DNA of 64,000 nucleotides, taken from Streptomyces sp. Root1304 (GTDB taxonomy: Bacteria > Actinomycetota > Actinomycetes > Streptomycetales > Streptomycetaceae). Within the stretch, counting starts at the first letter, position 1, and the number at the start of each line of letters is the position of its first letter. The DNA lies in the NCBI RefSeq assembly GCF_001426405.1, contig NZ_LMEP01000002.1, forward strand, positions 1,161-65,160. Reading direction: 5' to 3'. Below the pieces are notes generated by a model, which made no database searches, was not told the origin of the DNA, and saw only the letters and a list, made by a program, of their open reading frames with translations. Below are positions 27,055 through 36,471 of this stretch, piece after piece. Position numbers and translations under genes: made by a program.

Positions 27055-27309
27055 CTTGCCGACCCCCCGGTCTCCCCCTGAGTCCTGCCAGGACAGGACG
27101 CTACCCGTCCGCAACGCTCCGAGGCAGGGATACCCGGTCTTTCCTCGGCCGTTCCGGGAAGGAACGGACGTGGCGGGGAGGGGTGGTGCCGCGGCGCCCC
27201 GCCCGGCGGACGGGCCGACGCACAGGCGAAAAGCGCTGGCCGGGGCCGGGGCCGGGGGCTACGTTCGAGGGCTCGGCGGCCGTACGGAGGTCCGCCCGCG
27301 AGGAGAGCG

Positions 27310-27387
27310 AAGACCCGCGACCGGCCGAACCACGCGTTCAACGCGCACATCGTGGGCGAGATCGCCGTCGTCCACGAGTTCCGCTGA
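27310..27387 (+). pseudogene. Possible gene remnant (C-terminal fragment)
   Basis: A frame ending in TGA at 27385 reads NHAFNAHIVGEIAVVHEFR, which looks like a protein C-terminus with normal codon use rather than random sequence. It lacks a start codon with a binding site and the frame degenerates upstream. I cannot name the parent gene. The surrounding 27055-27401 holds no other coding feature. Confidence 0.2.
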
Positions 27388-27401
27388 CTTAGGGTGCGGC
27401 C

Positions 27402-27470
27402 ATGGGACGACTGCTGAGGGCGGACGGCGAGAACGCCGAAGCCTCCGACTTGTACGGGAGCCTCCGATGA
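27402..27470 (+). CDS. 22-residue leader peptide coupled to VOC gene
   Basis: MGRLLRADGENAEASDLYGSL plus a final Arg, then TGA overlapping the ATG of the VOC gene (ATGA). A TAGGGT -10 box (27390-27395) lies six bases before its ATG, the spacing of a leaderless transcript. The arrangement suggests that translation of the short ORF feeds ribosomes to the downstream gene. No homology is known to me. Confidence 0.4.
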   Translation: MGRLLRADGENAEASDLYGSLR

Positions 27471-27817
27471 CCGTTCGACGGGCCGTGCCCAATCTCCGTA
27501 CGTCGGCGCCGGAGGAGAACCGCGCGTTCTACGGGCTGCTCGGCTTCGAGCCCGTGATGGACCACGGCTGGATCACGACGCTCGCCTCGCCGTCCTCCCC
27601 CACGGCCCAGATCAGCCTGATGACCCACGACCTGACGGCCCCGGTGGTCCCCGACCTGAGCGTGGAGGTCGACGACGTGGACGCGGCGTACGCGGCGGTC
27701 CGCGCGACGGGCGCGGAGATCGTCCACCCCCTGACCGACGAGCCCTGGGGCGTCCGCCGCTTCTTCACCCGGGACCCGGACGGCCGCGTGATCAACGTCC
27801 TGAGCCACGGGGCCTGA
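27467..27817 (+). CDS. VOC (glyoxalase/bleomycin-resistance) family protein
   Basis: A 116-residue single-domain vicinal-oxygen-chelate protein: N-terminal strand and helix TSAPEENRAFYGLLGFEPVMDHGW, second half VEVDDVDAAYAAVRATGAEI, and the terminal RRFFTRDPDGRVINVLSH with the usual metal/edge residues. Substrate unknown; members range from dioxygenases to drug-binding proteins. The start is fixed by overlap with the leader ORF. Confidence 0.85.
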   Translation: MTVRRAVPNLRTSAPEENRAFYGLLGFEPVMDHGWITTLASPSSPTAQISLMTHDLTAPVVPDLSVEVDDVDAAYAAVRATGAEIVHPLTDEPWGVRRFFTRDPDGRVINVLSHGA

Positions 27818-27836
27818 CCGGCCCCGGCCGTCCCCG

Positions 27837-28475
27837 TCAGTTCGACAGCGCCAGGCGGACGCCGAAGGCCGTGATGACCGTGCCCGTGAGGCGGTCCAGG
27901 AGGCGGCGGGCCCGGGGTTTGCGGAGTTGGGTGCCGAGGAGGCGGGCGAAGGCGATCAGGACCGTGGACCAGAGGAGGCCCAGGACGATGTGTTCGCTCG
28001 TGAGGAGGAGGCCCATCGTGAAGTGGTCGCCGCCCGGCGGGAGGAACTGCGGCAGGACCGCCACGTAGAACGCGCCGACCTTCGGGTTCAGCAGGTTCGT
28101 CAGCGTGCCCTGGCGCCAGCCCGCCGTCAGCGAGTCGCGGTCCGTCGGCCCGTCCTCCTCCGCGCCGTCCGCCGCCGGGAGGCCGCGGAAGGTGTTGCGG
28201 AGCATCTGGACGCCGATCCAGACCAGGTACGCGGCGCCCGCCCAGCGCAGGATGTCGTACGCCAGTTGCGAGGCGGTGAGGAGCGCCGTCACGCCCAGGG
28301 ACGTGAGCGCGCCCCACAGCAGCGTGCCCGTCTGGATGCCGAGGACGACCCCCCAGGCCCGCGCGCGGTGGCCGACGGCCGACGTGCGGAGGACCAGCGC
28401 CGTGTCGAGGCCGGGAGTGAGGGTGAGGAGCCCTACGACGAGGGCGAAGGACCAGAGAGCTGTGGTGGCTTCCAT
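27837..28475 (-). CDS. LysE/RhtB family amino-acid exporter
   Basis: A 212-residue, six-TM exporter with the family motifs LLTLTPGLDTALVLRTS and GWRQGTLTNLLNPKVGAFYVAVLPQF. It probably exports an amino acid or derivative. Converges on the VOC gene with a 19-bp gap; transcribed alone. Confidence 0.9.
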   Translation of the reverse strand: MEATTALWSFALVVGLLTLTPGLDTALVLRTSAVGHRARAWGVVLGIQTGTLLWGALTSLGVTALLTASQLAYDILRWAGAAYLVWIGVQMLRNTFRGLPAADGAEEDGPTDRDSLTAGWRQGTLTNLLNPKVGAFYVAVLPQFLPPGGDHFTMGLLLTSEHIVLGLLWSTVLIAFARLLGTQLRKPRARRLLDRLTGTVITAFGVRLALSN

Positions 28476-28567
28476 GGATTGTCAGGATATCCCGGGGGCC
28501 CGGCCGCCGGGCCGGTCGTACGGGCGGTCCCGCGGGCGCTCAGCCGTACCGGCGGTCCCGCGGGCGC

Positions 28568-29329
28568 TCACTTCTCCCGGCGCTTCACGTCCGTGCAGCG
28601 GACCTCCGGGGAGGCTCCGTAGGCGTCGTACGTGGTTCGGGAGCCGTCGTACTCGCCCGTGAGGCACAGGTCTCCCATGAACCGGAGGTCCAGGGTGAAG
28701 CCGACCTTCCCGTTCTTCTCCCGGGGGCCGTTCACGCGGTATTCGACGCGGTAGCCGAGGTCCCTGAGGGCCTTCTCCACATGGGCCGGGGTCGCGTCGC
28801 CCGTCCCGTCCAGGACCTTCGCGATACGGCGGCCGTGGCGGGGCGCCGCGCACTTCTCGCCCTCGCTCAACTCGGTTTCCTGCCGGGCGCGTTCGAAGCT
28901 CCAGGGCTGCCCGGTCGGCTGCGCCGTGTCGTCGACGGGGACCTCGGACGGGCCGGGCCCGGGCGCGCCCGGCGGAACCTGGAGCGAGGCCGGAGGCTCC
29001 GTCGCCGGCTCCGTCGCCGGCGGCTCGGCCGGGTCCCCCAGGCACGGCCCGGCGACCTCGACGAGGAGCTCCATGAACGCCATCTCGGCCGCCTGCTGCT
29101 CGGGCGTGAGGTTCGGGTCGTCGGCCGGGTCGGTGGCCGGCGCCGTGGGGGTCGCGGCCGCCGTCGGGGTGGCGGTCCGGGCGGGGGGCGGCGGCGTGGT
29201 CGCGGCCACCGCTGCCGCTTCCGGCCTCGCCCCCGCTCCCTCCGTGCCGCAGGCCGTGAGCGTCAGGGCGCACAGCGCCACCGCCAGGGCGCCGCCGACT
29301 CGCCTGCGCTTCGTCCGAGTTGACTTCAT
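28568..29329 (-). CDS. Putative secreted lipoprotein
   Basis: A 253-residue protein with a basic N-terminus, hydrophobic core and lipobox LTAC (Cys27), so it should be lipidated and held on the outer face of the membrane. Residues 28-75 are Ala/Thr/Pro-rich; a conserved-looking globular part follows (LTPEQQAAEMAFMELLVEVAG, then a C-terminal domain with cysteines near CLGD, EKCAAP, GDLCLTG and VRCTD). Function unknown. It sits 69 bp beyond the end of hutI on the same strand but shows no metabolic link. Confidence 0.75.
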   Translation of the reverse strand: MKSTRTKRRRVGGALAVALCALTLTACGTEGAGARPEAAAVAATTPPPPARTATPTAAATPTAPATDPADDPNLTPEQQAAEMAFMELLVEVAGPCLGDPAEPPATEPATEPPASLQVPPGAPGPGPSEVPVDDTAQPTGQPWSFERARQETELSEGEKCAAPRHGRRIAKVLDGTGDATPAHVEKALRDLGYRVEYRVNGPREKNGKVGFTLDLRFMGDLCLTGEYDGSRTTYDAYGASPEVRCTDVKRREK

Positions 29330-29397
29330 GCCCGTAGTCTCGGCGCGCGCGGCCGGCCGCACATGAGTACTCGTACTCGGCCTTCCCGGCCGATCAC

Positions 29398-30570
29398 TCA
29401 GACCACTCGCGTGCCCGCCCGCCAGACCTCCGTCACCAGCGGGACCCCCGGGCGGTACGCCAGGTGGACGTGCGACGGGGCGTCCAGGAACGTGAGGTCC
29501 GCCCGGGCGCCGGGTGCCAGGCGGCCGACGTCCGTGCGGCGCAGGGCCGCCGCCCCGCCCGCCGTGGCCGACCAGACCGCCTCGTCCGGGGTCATGCCCA
29601 TGTCCCGTACCGCCAGGGCGATGCAGAACGGGACCGAGGACGTGAACGACGAGCCCGGGTTGCAGTCCGTGGAGAGCGCCACCGTCACGCCCGCGTCCAG
29701 GAGCCGGCGGGCGTTCGGCCACTCCGCCCGGGTGGAGAACTCCGCCCCCGGGAGGAGCGTCGCGACCGTCGACCCGCTCGCCAGCGCGTCCACGTCCGCG
29801 TCCGTCAGATGCGTGCAGTGGTCCGCGCTCGCCGCGTCCAGCTCCACCGCCAGCTGGACGCCGGGGCCGTACGTCAGCTGGTTGGCGTGCACCCGGGGGT
29901 GCAGGCCCTTCGCCTTGCCGGCCGTCAGGATCGCGCGCGCCTGGTCCCCGTCGAACGCGCCCTTCTCGCAGAAGACGTCCACCCAGCGGGCGTACGGGGC
30001 GCAGGCCTCCAGCATCTCGCCCGTCACCAGCTCCACGTACGCGGCCGGGTCGTCCGCGTAGTCCGGGGAGACGATGTGCGCGCCGAGGTACGTCACCTCG
30101 TCGGTGTGCTCGGCGGCGATGCGGAGGGCGCGGGCCTCGTCCTCGACCGTCAGGCCGTAGCCGGACTTGGTCTCGAAGGTGGTCGTGCCCTGGCGGAGGG
30201 CTTCGCGGAGGTAGCGGGCGACGTTCGCCGAGAGGGCCTCGTCGGAGGCCGCGCGCGTCGCCGCGACCGTCGTGCGGATGCCGCCCGCCGCGTAGGCCTG
30301 GCCGGACATGCGCGCGTTGAACTCGGCGGTGCGGTCGCCCGCGAAGACGAGGTGGGAGTGGGAGTCGACGAAGCCGGGGATGACGGCGCGGCCGGCCGCG
30401 TCGACGGAGTGGTCCGCGGCGGGGGCGTTCGCCGCCGGGCCCGCCCAGACGACCCGCTCGCCCTCCAGGACCAGTGCCGCGTCCTTGATCAGGCCCAGGG
30501 GGGAGCCGTCCCCCAGGGTCGGGTCGTTCGTCACCAGGCTGCCGATGTGGGTGATGAGCGTCGTCTTCAT
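29398..30570 (-). CDS. hutI: Imidazolonepropionase
   Basis: A 390-residue metal-dependent amidohydrolase converting imidazolonepropionate to N-formimino-glutamate in histidine breakdown. Motifs: [16 protein letters not shown] (metal-binding HxH), [31 protein letters not shown] and [10 protein letters not shown] (metal Asp). ATG 30570 follows GGAGAGC; the extended frame to 30657 is unconserved. Last enzyme gene of the hutU-M20-hutF-hutI operon, 96 bp after hutF. Confidence 0.95.
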   Translation of the reverse strand: MKTTLITHIGSLVTNDPTLGDGSPLGLIKDAALVLEGERVVWAGPAANAPAADHSVDAAGRAVIPGFVDSHSHLVFAGDRTAEFNARMSGQAYAAGGIRTTVAATRAASDEALSANVARYLREALRQGTTTFETKSGYGLTVEDEARALRIAAEHTDEVTYLGAHIVSPDYADDPAAYVELVTGEMLEACAPYARWVDVFCEKGAFDGDQARAILTAGKAKGLHPRVHANQLTYGPGVQLAVELDAASADHCTHLTDADVDALASGSTVATLLPGAEFSTRAEWPNARRLLDAGVTVALSTDCNPGSSFTSSVPFCIALAVRDMGMTPDEAVWSATAGGAAALRRTDVGRLAPGARADLTFLDAPSHVHLAYRPGVPLVTEVWRAGTRVV

Positions 30571-30666
30571 GGGTGCTCTCCGGTGGGGCGGTCGTTCGGG
30601 TGCGGGCCGGTGGTCGGCTGTGCCCACCCGTTCCGCCGTCGCGGAACAGGTGCCCACAGCCTGTGG

Positions 30667-32007
30667 CTACTGCCTCAACACGGCGATCGTCCTCGCCAGC
30701 TCCTCGCCCGCGTTCGGCACGTTCACGTGGGTGCCGTCCTTCACCACGGTCCTGCCGCCCACCACCACGTGGTGGACGTCCGCCGCCGTCGCCGCGAAGA
30801 CCGCCGTCTCCGCCGCCAGGCGCGGTACCGGGCCCGCCGTCCGCACCGTGTCCAGCGCGATCGTCGTGAAGTCGGCGAGGGCCCCCTGCTCCAGGGTGCC
30901 CGCGTCGGTCCAGCCGAGGGCCGCGTGGCCGTCCGTCGTCGCCGCGCGGAGGAGGGCCGCCGCCGTCCAGTGGCCGCGGGTGCGGGTGCGCAGGCGCTCG
31001 TTCAGTTCCATCGCCCGCGCCTCTTCGAACAGGTCGATGACCGCATGGCTGTCGCTGCCGAGGGAGAGCGGGGAGCCGGCGCGCTGGAGGGCGACCGCCG
31101 GGCCGATGCCGTCCGCGAGGTCGCGTTCGGTCGTCGGGCACATGCAGGTGCCGGTCCTCGACGAGCCGAGCAAGCCGATGTCCGTGTCCGTCAGATGGGT
31201 GTTGTGGACGCCCGTCGTCCGGGCGCCGAGGACGCCGTGCTCGGCCAGGAGCTCGGTCGGCGTCATGCCGTGCGCGGCGAGGCAGGCGTCGTTCTCGGCG
31301 GTCTGCTCCGAGAGGTGGACGTGCAGCGGGGCCTGCCGGTCGCGCGCCCAGCGGGCCACCGTGGACAGCTGGTCCGCCGGGACCGCGCGTACGGAGTGGA
31401 TCGCCGCCCCGACGCGTACGCCCTCCCGGTCCTTGAGGGCCGAGACGCGCTCCGCCCACTTCTCCGCCGTGCCGTCGGTGAAGCGGAGCTGGTGCCGCTC
31501 GGGGGCGGCGCCGAAGCCGGAGGAGAGGTACGCGGTGTCGAGGAGGGTGATGCGGATGCCCGCCTCGCCCGCCGCCGCGACGAGCGCCTCGCCCATGGCG
31601 TTGGGGTCGGCGTAGGGGGTGCCGCCGGGCGCGTGGTGGAGGTAGTGGAACTCGCCGACGGCGGTGATGCCGGCGAGCGCCATCTCCGCGTACACCGCGC
31701 GGGCGAGCGCGAAGTAACTGTCGGGGGTGAGGCGCTGGGCGACGCCGTACATGACTTCGCGCCAGGTCCAGAAGGTGCCCGAGCCGACCTGGACGGTGCC
31801 GCGCAGGGCGCGGTGGAAGGCGTGCGAGTGGGCGTTGGCCAGGCCGGGGATCGTGAGGCCGCGGAGGGCGACGGCGCCCGGCGGGGGCGCCTCCACCCCC
31901 GTCCGTACGGCGGCGATCCTGCCGTCCTCGGACACGTCCAGGGCCACGCCCGGCTCGACGTCGGTGTCGAGCCAGGCGTGTTCCAGCCAGTACGTCGTCA
32001 GCGGCAC
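30667..32007 (-). CDS. hutF: Formimidoylglutamate deiminase
   Basis: A 446-residue amidohydrolase-family enzyme converting N-formimino-glutamate to N-formylglutamate and ammonia. Metal site NAHSHAFHRALRG, then VGEFHYLHH, HVHLSEQTAENDAC, and GSDSHAVIDLFEEAR. The GTG at 32007 overlaps the upstream M20 gene by ten bases and is preceded by GGAGGAG. Its presence means histidine is degraded via formylglutamate, the route reported for Streptomyces. Confidence 0.92.
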   Translation of the reverse strand: MPLTTYWLEHAWLDTDVEPGVALDVSEDGRIAAVRTGVEAPPPGAVALRGLTIPGLANAHSHAFHRALRGTVQVGSGTFWTWREVMYGVAQRLTPDSYFALARAVYAEMALAGITAVGEFHYLHHAPGGTPYADPNAMGEALVAAAGEAGIRITLLDTAYLSSGFGAAPERHQLRFTDGTAEKWAERVSALKDREGVRVGAAIHSVRAVPADQLSTVARWARDRQAPLHVHLSEQTAENDACLAAHGMTPTELLAEHGVLGARTTGVHNTHLTDTDIGLLGSSRTGTCMCPTTERDLADGIGPAVALQRAGSPLSLGSDSHAVIDLFEEARAMELNERLRTRTRGHWTAAALLRAATTDGHAALGWTDAGTLEQGALADFTTIALDTVRTAGPVPRLAAETAVFAATAADVHHVVVGGRTVVKDGTHVNVPNAGEELARTIAVLRQ

Positions 32008-33215
32008 GCCAGCTCCTCCAGTACGTCGGCGAGTGCGAGGACCCCCGCCACGCAGTCGTCCTCGGCCGCGGACTCGGCCGGGGAGTGCGAGACGCCGGTG
32101 GGGTTCCGTACGAACAGCATGGCGGTCGGGATCGATTCGGACAGGATGCCCGCGTCGTGTCCCGCGCCCGTGCCGAGGACCGGGACCTTGCCCGAGGTGC
32201 CGAGGATGCGCGACAGCTCGTCGCGCAGGGCGTGCGAGAACTCCACGACGGGGGTGAAGGACTCCCGTACGACGGTGAGGTCGATGCCCTGCCGGGTGGC
32301 GTGCTCCTGGGCGGCCTTCTCGATGCCCGCGATCACGGTGTCCAGGGAGTCCTGGTCGGCGGCGCGGGCGTCGAGCCAGCCCCTGACGAGGGAGGGGATG
32401 GCGTTGACGCCGTTGGGCTCGACGGCGATCTTGCCGAAGGTGGCGACGGCGCCGGCCAGCTCGGCCTCGCGACGGGCGGTGAGGACCGTCTCCGCGTAGG
32501 TGAGCATGGGGTCGCGGCGGTCGACGAGCCGGGTGGTGCCGGCGTGGTTGGCCTCGCCCGCGAAGTCGTACCGCCAGCGGCCGTGCGGCCAGATGGAGGA
32601 GGCGATGCCGACGGCGTCGCCGGACAGGTCGAGGGCACGGCCCTGCTCGACGTGGAGTTCGACGAAGGCGCCGATCCGGGCGAGCCGTTCGGGGTCCGGA
32701 CCGATCCCCGAGGGGTCGTACCCGGCCGCCTCCATGGCCTGCGGGAGGCTGGTGCCGGTGGCGTCGCGGAGCTCGTACGCCTGCTCCTTCGTCAGCCGGC
32801 CGGCGGTGAGCCGGGAGCCGACGCAGGCGAGGCCGAAGCGGGCGCCCTCCTCGTCGCCGAAGTTGACGATGGCGAGGGGGCGCTTGAACTGGACGCCGCG
32901 GGCGCGGAGTTCGTCGAGCGCGGCGAAGGAGGAGACGACGCCGAGGGGGCCGTCGAAGGCGCCGCCGTCGGGGACGGAGTCCAGGTGGGAGCCGGTGACG
33001 ACGGCGTTCCCCGCCGTGGGGTCGCCGAGCCAGGCCCACTGGTTGCCGTTGCGGTCGGTCTCGACGTCCAGGCGGCGGGCCTCGGCCTGCATCCGGAACC
33101 AGAGCCGGCAGTCGGCGTCGGCCTCGGTCCAGGCGTAGCGGCGGTAGCCGCCCGAGGCGGCGCTGCGGCCGATGGGCCGCAGCGACCGCCACATGGCGTG
33201 GAAGCTGTCGCTCAC
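31998..33215 (-). CDS. M20-family amidohydrolase (allantoate amidohydrolase-like)
   Basis: A 405-residue M20 peptidase-family hydrolase of the allantoate/N-carbamoyl-amino-acid subgroup: [19 protein letters not shown] (first metal site), [11 protein letters not shown] (Glu-Glu pair), FVELHVEQG, and the C-terminal GAGHDAGIL. Databases usually call such proteins allantoate amidohydrolase. In this operon it lies between hutU and hutF, where the missing step is N-formylglutamate to glutamate plus formate, so it is a good candidate for that amidohydrolase. GTG overlaps the hutU stop by four bases. Confidence 0.85.
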   Translation of the reverse strand: MSDSFHAMWRSLRPIGRSAASGGYRRYAWTEADADCRLWFRMQAEARRLDVETDRNGNQWAWLGDPTAGNAVVTGSHLDSVPDGGAFDGPLGVVSSFAALDELRARGVQFKRPLAIVNFGDEEGARFGLACVGSRLTAGRLTKEQAYELRDATGTSLPQAMEAAGYDPSGIGPDPERLARIGAFVELHVEQGRALDLSGDAVGIASSIWPHGRWRYDFAGEANHAGTTRLVDRRDPMLTYAETVLTARREAELAGAVATFGKIAVEPNGVNAIPSLVRGWLDARAADQDSLDTVIAGIEKAAQEHATRQGIDLTVVRESFTPVVEFSHALRDELSRILGTSGKVPVLGTGAGHDAGILSESIPTAMLFVRNPTGVSHSPAESAAEDDCVAGVLALADVLEELACR

Positions 33216-34888
33216 GCGGAGGCCTCTTCGTCGGAGCCCTCGCGCATCGGGACGCGGACGCCCTTCTCGTCGGCGACCCGCTCGGCGATGTCGTAGCCCG
33301 CGTCGACGTGACGGATGACGCCCATGCCGGGGTCGTTGGTGAGCACGCGGCGGATCTTCTCGCCCGCGAGCGCCGTGCCGTCGGCGACCGAGACCTGACC
33401 GGCGTGGATGGAGCGGCCCATGCCGACGCCGCCGCCGTGGTGGATGGAGACCCAGGAGGCGCCGGAGGCGACGTTCACCATGGCGTTGAGCAGCGGCCAG
33501 TCCGCGATGGCGTCGGAGCCGTCGAGCATGGCCTCGGTCTCGCGGTACGGGGAGGCGACGGAGCCGCAGTCCAGGTGGTCGCGGCCGATGGCGAGGGGCG
33601 CGGCGAGGGTGCCGTTGCCGACCATGTCGTTGAACATGTCGCCGGCCTTGTCGCGCTCGCCCTGGCCGAGCCAGCAGATGCGGGCGGGGAGGCCCTGGAA
33701 GTGGACGCGCTCGCCGGCCATCTTGATCCAGCGGTGCAGGGACTCGTTCTCCGGGAAGAGCTCCAGGAGGGCCTTGTCCGTCTTGTGGATGTCGGAGGCC
33801 TCGCCGGAGAGGGCGGCCCAGCGGAACGGGCCCTTGCCCTCGCAGAACAGCGGGCGGATGTACGCGGGGACGAAGCCGGGGAAGGCGAACGCGCGGTCGT
33901 AGCCCGCGAGCTGGGCCTCGCCGCGGATCGAGTTGCCGTAGTCGAAGACCTCTGCGCCCGCGTCCATGAAGCCGACCATGGCCTCGACGTGCTTGGCCAT
34001 CGACTCGCGCGAGCGCTGGGTGAACCCGGCCGGGTCCTTCGCCGCCGCGTCGGCCATGTCGTCGAAGGCGACGCCGATCGGGAGGTACGCGAGCGGGTCG
34101 TGGGCCGAGGTCTGGTCGGTCACGATGTCGATCGGGGCTCCCTCGGCGAGCATCCGCGGGAGCAGCTCGGCGGCGTTGCCGAGGAGGCCGATGGAGAGCG
34201 GGCGGCGGGCGTCGCGGGCCTCGGTGGCGAGCTGGAGGGCGTGGGCCAGGTTGTCGGCCTTGACGTCCAGGTAGCGGTGCTCGATGCGGCGCTCGATGGC
34301 GCGCGGGTCGACGTCGATACAGATCGCGACGCCGTCGTTCATCGTCACGGCGAGGGGCTGGGCGCCGCCCATGCCGCCGAGGCCGGCGGTCAGGGTGATC
34401 GTGCCGGCCAGGGTGCCGTTGAACTTCTTCGCGGCGACGGCGGCGAAGGTCTCGTAGGTGCCCTGGAGGATGCCCTGGGTGCCGATGTAGATCCAGGAGC
34501 CGGCGGTCATCTGGCCGTACATCGTGAGGCCGAGGTGTTCCAGGCGGCGGAACTCCTCCCAGTTGGCCCAGTCGCCGACCAGGTTGGAGTTGGCGAGGAG
34601 GACGCGCGGGGCCCACTCGTGGGTCTGCATGACGCCGACCGGGCGGCCCGACTGGACCAGCATCGTCTCGTCCTGCTTGAGGGTGCGCAGGGTGCGGACC
34701 ATGGCGTCGAAGGAGCGCCAGTCGCGGGCGGCCTTGCCGGTGCCGCCGTAGACGACGAGCTTGTCGGGGTGCTCGGCGACCTCGGGGTCGAGGTTGTTCT
34801 GGAGCATCCGGAGGGCGGCTTCCTGCTGCCATCCCAGGGCGCTCAGTTCCGTACCGCGGGCGGCTCGTACGGGGCGGGGTCCTGACAT
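33212..34888 (-). CDS. hutU: Urocanate hydratase
   Basis: A 558-residue urocanase, which adds water to urocanate using bound NAD+. Conserved stretches include [40 protein letters not shown], the active-site region FGNSIRGE-type [10 protein letters not shown] and the catalytic cysteine segment [15 protein letters not shown]. Full length. ATG 34888 follows GAGGAGGC by five to seven bases. First gene of the hut operon. The histidase gene (hutH) is not in the window. Confidence 0.96.
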   Translation of the reverse strand: MSGPRPVRAARGTELSALGWQQEAALRMLQNNLDPEVAEHPDKLVVYGGTGKAARDWRSFDAMVRTLRTLKQDETMLVQSGRPVGVMQTHEWAPRVLLANSNLVGDWANWEEFRRLEHLGLTMYGQMTAGSWIYIGTQGILQGTYETFAAVAAKKFNGTLAGTITLTAGLGGMGGAQPLAVTMNDGVAICIDVDPRAIERRIEHRYLDVKADNLAHALQLATEARDARRPLSIGLLGNAAELLPRMLAEGAPIDIVTDQTSAHDPLAYLPIGVAFDDMADAAAKDPAGFTQRSRESMAKHVEAMVGFMDAGAEVFDYGNSIRGEAQLAGYDRAFAFPGFVPAYIRPLFCEGKGPFRWAALSGEASDIHKTDKALLELFPENESLHRWIKMAGERVHFQGLPARICWLGQGERDKAGDMFNDMVGNGTLAAPLAIGRDHLDCGSVASPYRETEAMLDGSDAIADWPLLNAMVNVASGASWVSIHHGGGVGMGRSIHAGQVSVADGTALAGEKIRRVLTNDPGMGVIRHVDAGYDIAERVADEKGVRVPMREGSDEEASA

Positions 34889-34909
34889 GGGGGTGCCTCC
34901 TCGGATGTC

Positions 34910-34950
34910 GACTAGATATTCACATCCTGGCGCCATGAATAGTTGTAGTC
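34910..34950. promoter_or_regulatory. Large dyad between hutU and divergent decarboxylase
   Basis: TATTCA (34917-34922) and TGAATA (34936-34941) form an exact inverted repeat with a 13-bp spacer; outside it GACTA (34910-34914) pairs with TAGTC (34946-34950). The dyad covers the promoter-proximal zone of both divergent genes and is conspicuously AT-richer than its surroundings. It is a strong operator candidate for histidine-use regulation. Confidence 0.55.
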
Positions 34951-34992
34951 AACAGGGCGATGCCCCACACCCCCGCGAGTCGGGGTGATGGG

Positions 34993-36318
34993 ATGGACGT
35001 CATGGCCTCCTCCCGTCGCGATCTCGCCGTCCGAGCCACCGTCGATCAAGGACTCCTCTCCGCCGCCGAACCGGTCGTCGCACTGCTCGACACCGCCGGC
35101 ATCCGCGCCTCCGCCACCGCCCTGACCAGCGCTTTCGCCGCCGTCACCGACGCCCACGTGCTGCACGCCTTCGCCGTCAAGGCCTGCCCCCTCGTCCCCG
35201 TCCTGCGCCTGCTGCACGAGGCCGGGCTCGGCGTCGAGGTCGCCAGCCCCGGCGAACTCGCCCTCGCCCGCGCCGCCGGGATCCCGCCCGGCCACACCGT
35301 GCTCGACTCCCCCGCGAAGACCCCGGCCGAGCTGCGCCAGGCCCTCGCCCTCGGCATCGCCGTCAACGCCGACAACCTCCAGGAGCTGGCCAGGCTGGAC
35401 GCGCTCGTCGCCTCCGCGCCCACCGCCTCACCCCTCGGGCTCCGGGTGAACCCGCAGGTCGGAGCCGGTTCCATCGGGGCGCTCTCGACCGCGACCGCCA
35501 CCTCCAAGTTCGGTGTCGCGCTCCGTGACGAGGGCGCCCGCAAGACCGTCGTCCAGGCCTTCCTGGAGCGCCCCTGGCTGACCCGGATGCACACCCACAC
35601 CGGCTCCCAGGGCGTACCGCTCGCCCTGATGGCCGAGGGCGTGGGGGAGGCGTACGCGCTCGCCGAGGAGATCAACCACGCGGCCGGCCGGCAGCAGATC
35701 GACACCCTCGACATCGGCGGCGGGCTGCCGGTGAACTTCGCCTCCGACGAGGAGACGCCGACGTACGCGGAGTACGCGCGGCTGCTCGCCGACACCGCCC
35801 CCGGGCTCTTCGACGGCCGCTACCGGCTCGTCACCGAGTTCGGGCGCTCCCTGCTCGCCAAGCACGGCACCGTCCTCGCCCGGGTGGAGTACACCAAGAC
35901 CTCCGGGGGCCGCCCGATCGCCGTCACCCACGCGGGCGTCCAGCTGGCCACCCGTACGGTCTACGCCCCCGGGTCCTGGCCGCTGCGGGTCCTCGCGTAC
36001 GACTCCGAGGGCCGGCCCCGCACCGGGGAGGAGGTCGTCCAGGACGTGGCGGGCCCCGCCTGTTTCGCCGGTGACCTGCTCGCCACCGGGCGGGCGCTGC
36101 CGCCGCTGCGCCAGGGCGACGTGGTGGCGGTCCCGGACACCGGGGCGTACTACTTCGCCCACCACTACGCGTACAACAGCCTGCCCCGGCCCGGGGTCCA
36201 CGGCTTCACGGTGGCGGAGGACGGGGCGGTCACCTTCGCGACCGTACGGAAGCCGCAGACGCTCGCGGAGATCGTCGCGGAGTCGGGCGGCGGGGAGGCG
36301 GAGGCGCTGGTGCGGTAG
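34993..36318 (+). CDS. Group IV PLP decarboxylase, diaminopimelate-decarboxylase-like
   Basis: A 441-residue alanine-racemase-fold decarboxylase. The PLP lysine is in HAFAVKACP, the phosphate-binding and barrel motifs are THTGSQG, LDIGGGLPVNF and VTEFGRSLLAKHG. The C-terminal catalytic loop reads CFAGDLLATGR where diaminopimelate decarboxylases have CE(S/T)xD, and the final motif is GAYYFAHHYAYN instead of GAYGxSMxSxYN. Substrate therefore probably differs from meso-diaminopimelate. Two starts are possible (34993, 35002). Divergent from hutU over the shared dyad. Confidence 0.8.
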   Translation: MDVMASSRRDLAVRATVDQGLLSAAEPVVALLDTAGIRASATALTSAFAAVTDAHVLHAFAVKACPLVPVLRLLHEAGLGVEVASPGELALARAAGIPPGHTVLDSPAKTPAELRQALALGIAVNADNLQELARLDALVASAPTASPLGLRVNPQVGAGSIGALSTATATSKFGVALRDEGARKTVVQAFLERPWLTRMHTHTGSQGVPLALMAEGVGEAYALAEEINHAAGRQQIDTLDIGGGLPVNFASDEETPTYAEYARLLADTAPGLFDGRYRLVTEFGRSLLAKHGTVLARVEYTKTSGGRPIAVTHAGVQLATRTVYAPGSWPLRVLAYDSEGRPRTGEEVVQDVAGPACFAGDLLATGRALPPLRQGDVVAVPDTGAYYFAHHYAYNSLPRPGVHGFTVAEDGAVTFATVRKPQTLAEIVAESGGGEAEALVR

Positions 36319-36471
36319 GGGGAGCGGGGGGGCGGGGTCCGGTGGCGGGTCCCCTGGGGACGCCTGCGCCCGGGCGCGAGGCGTCGCGCCGGGCCCGACC
36401 CGGACCCGGCCCCCGATACGGACCCTGCCCGTCCGGTAGCGCCCCGCCCCCGCCCCGGTTTGCATGGAGCC

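Noticed and set aside
24598..27081. 827-codon plus-strand frame over the GT2 and GNAT genes
   Set aside because: Glycine/valine-rich shadow of two clear enzymes on the minus strand.
31711..31722. Possible TTA codon in hutF
   Set aside because: In frame the sequence reads AGT TAC TTC, so not a TTA codon.
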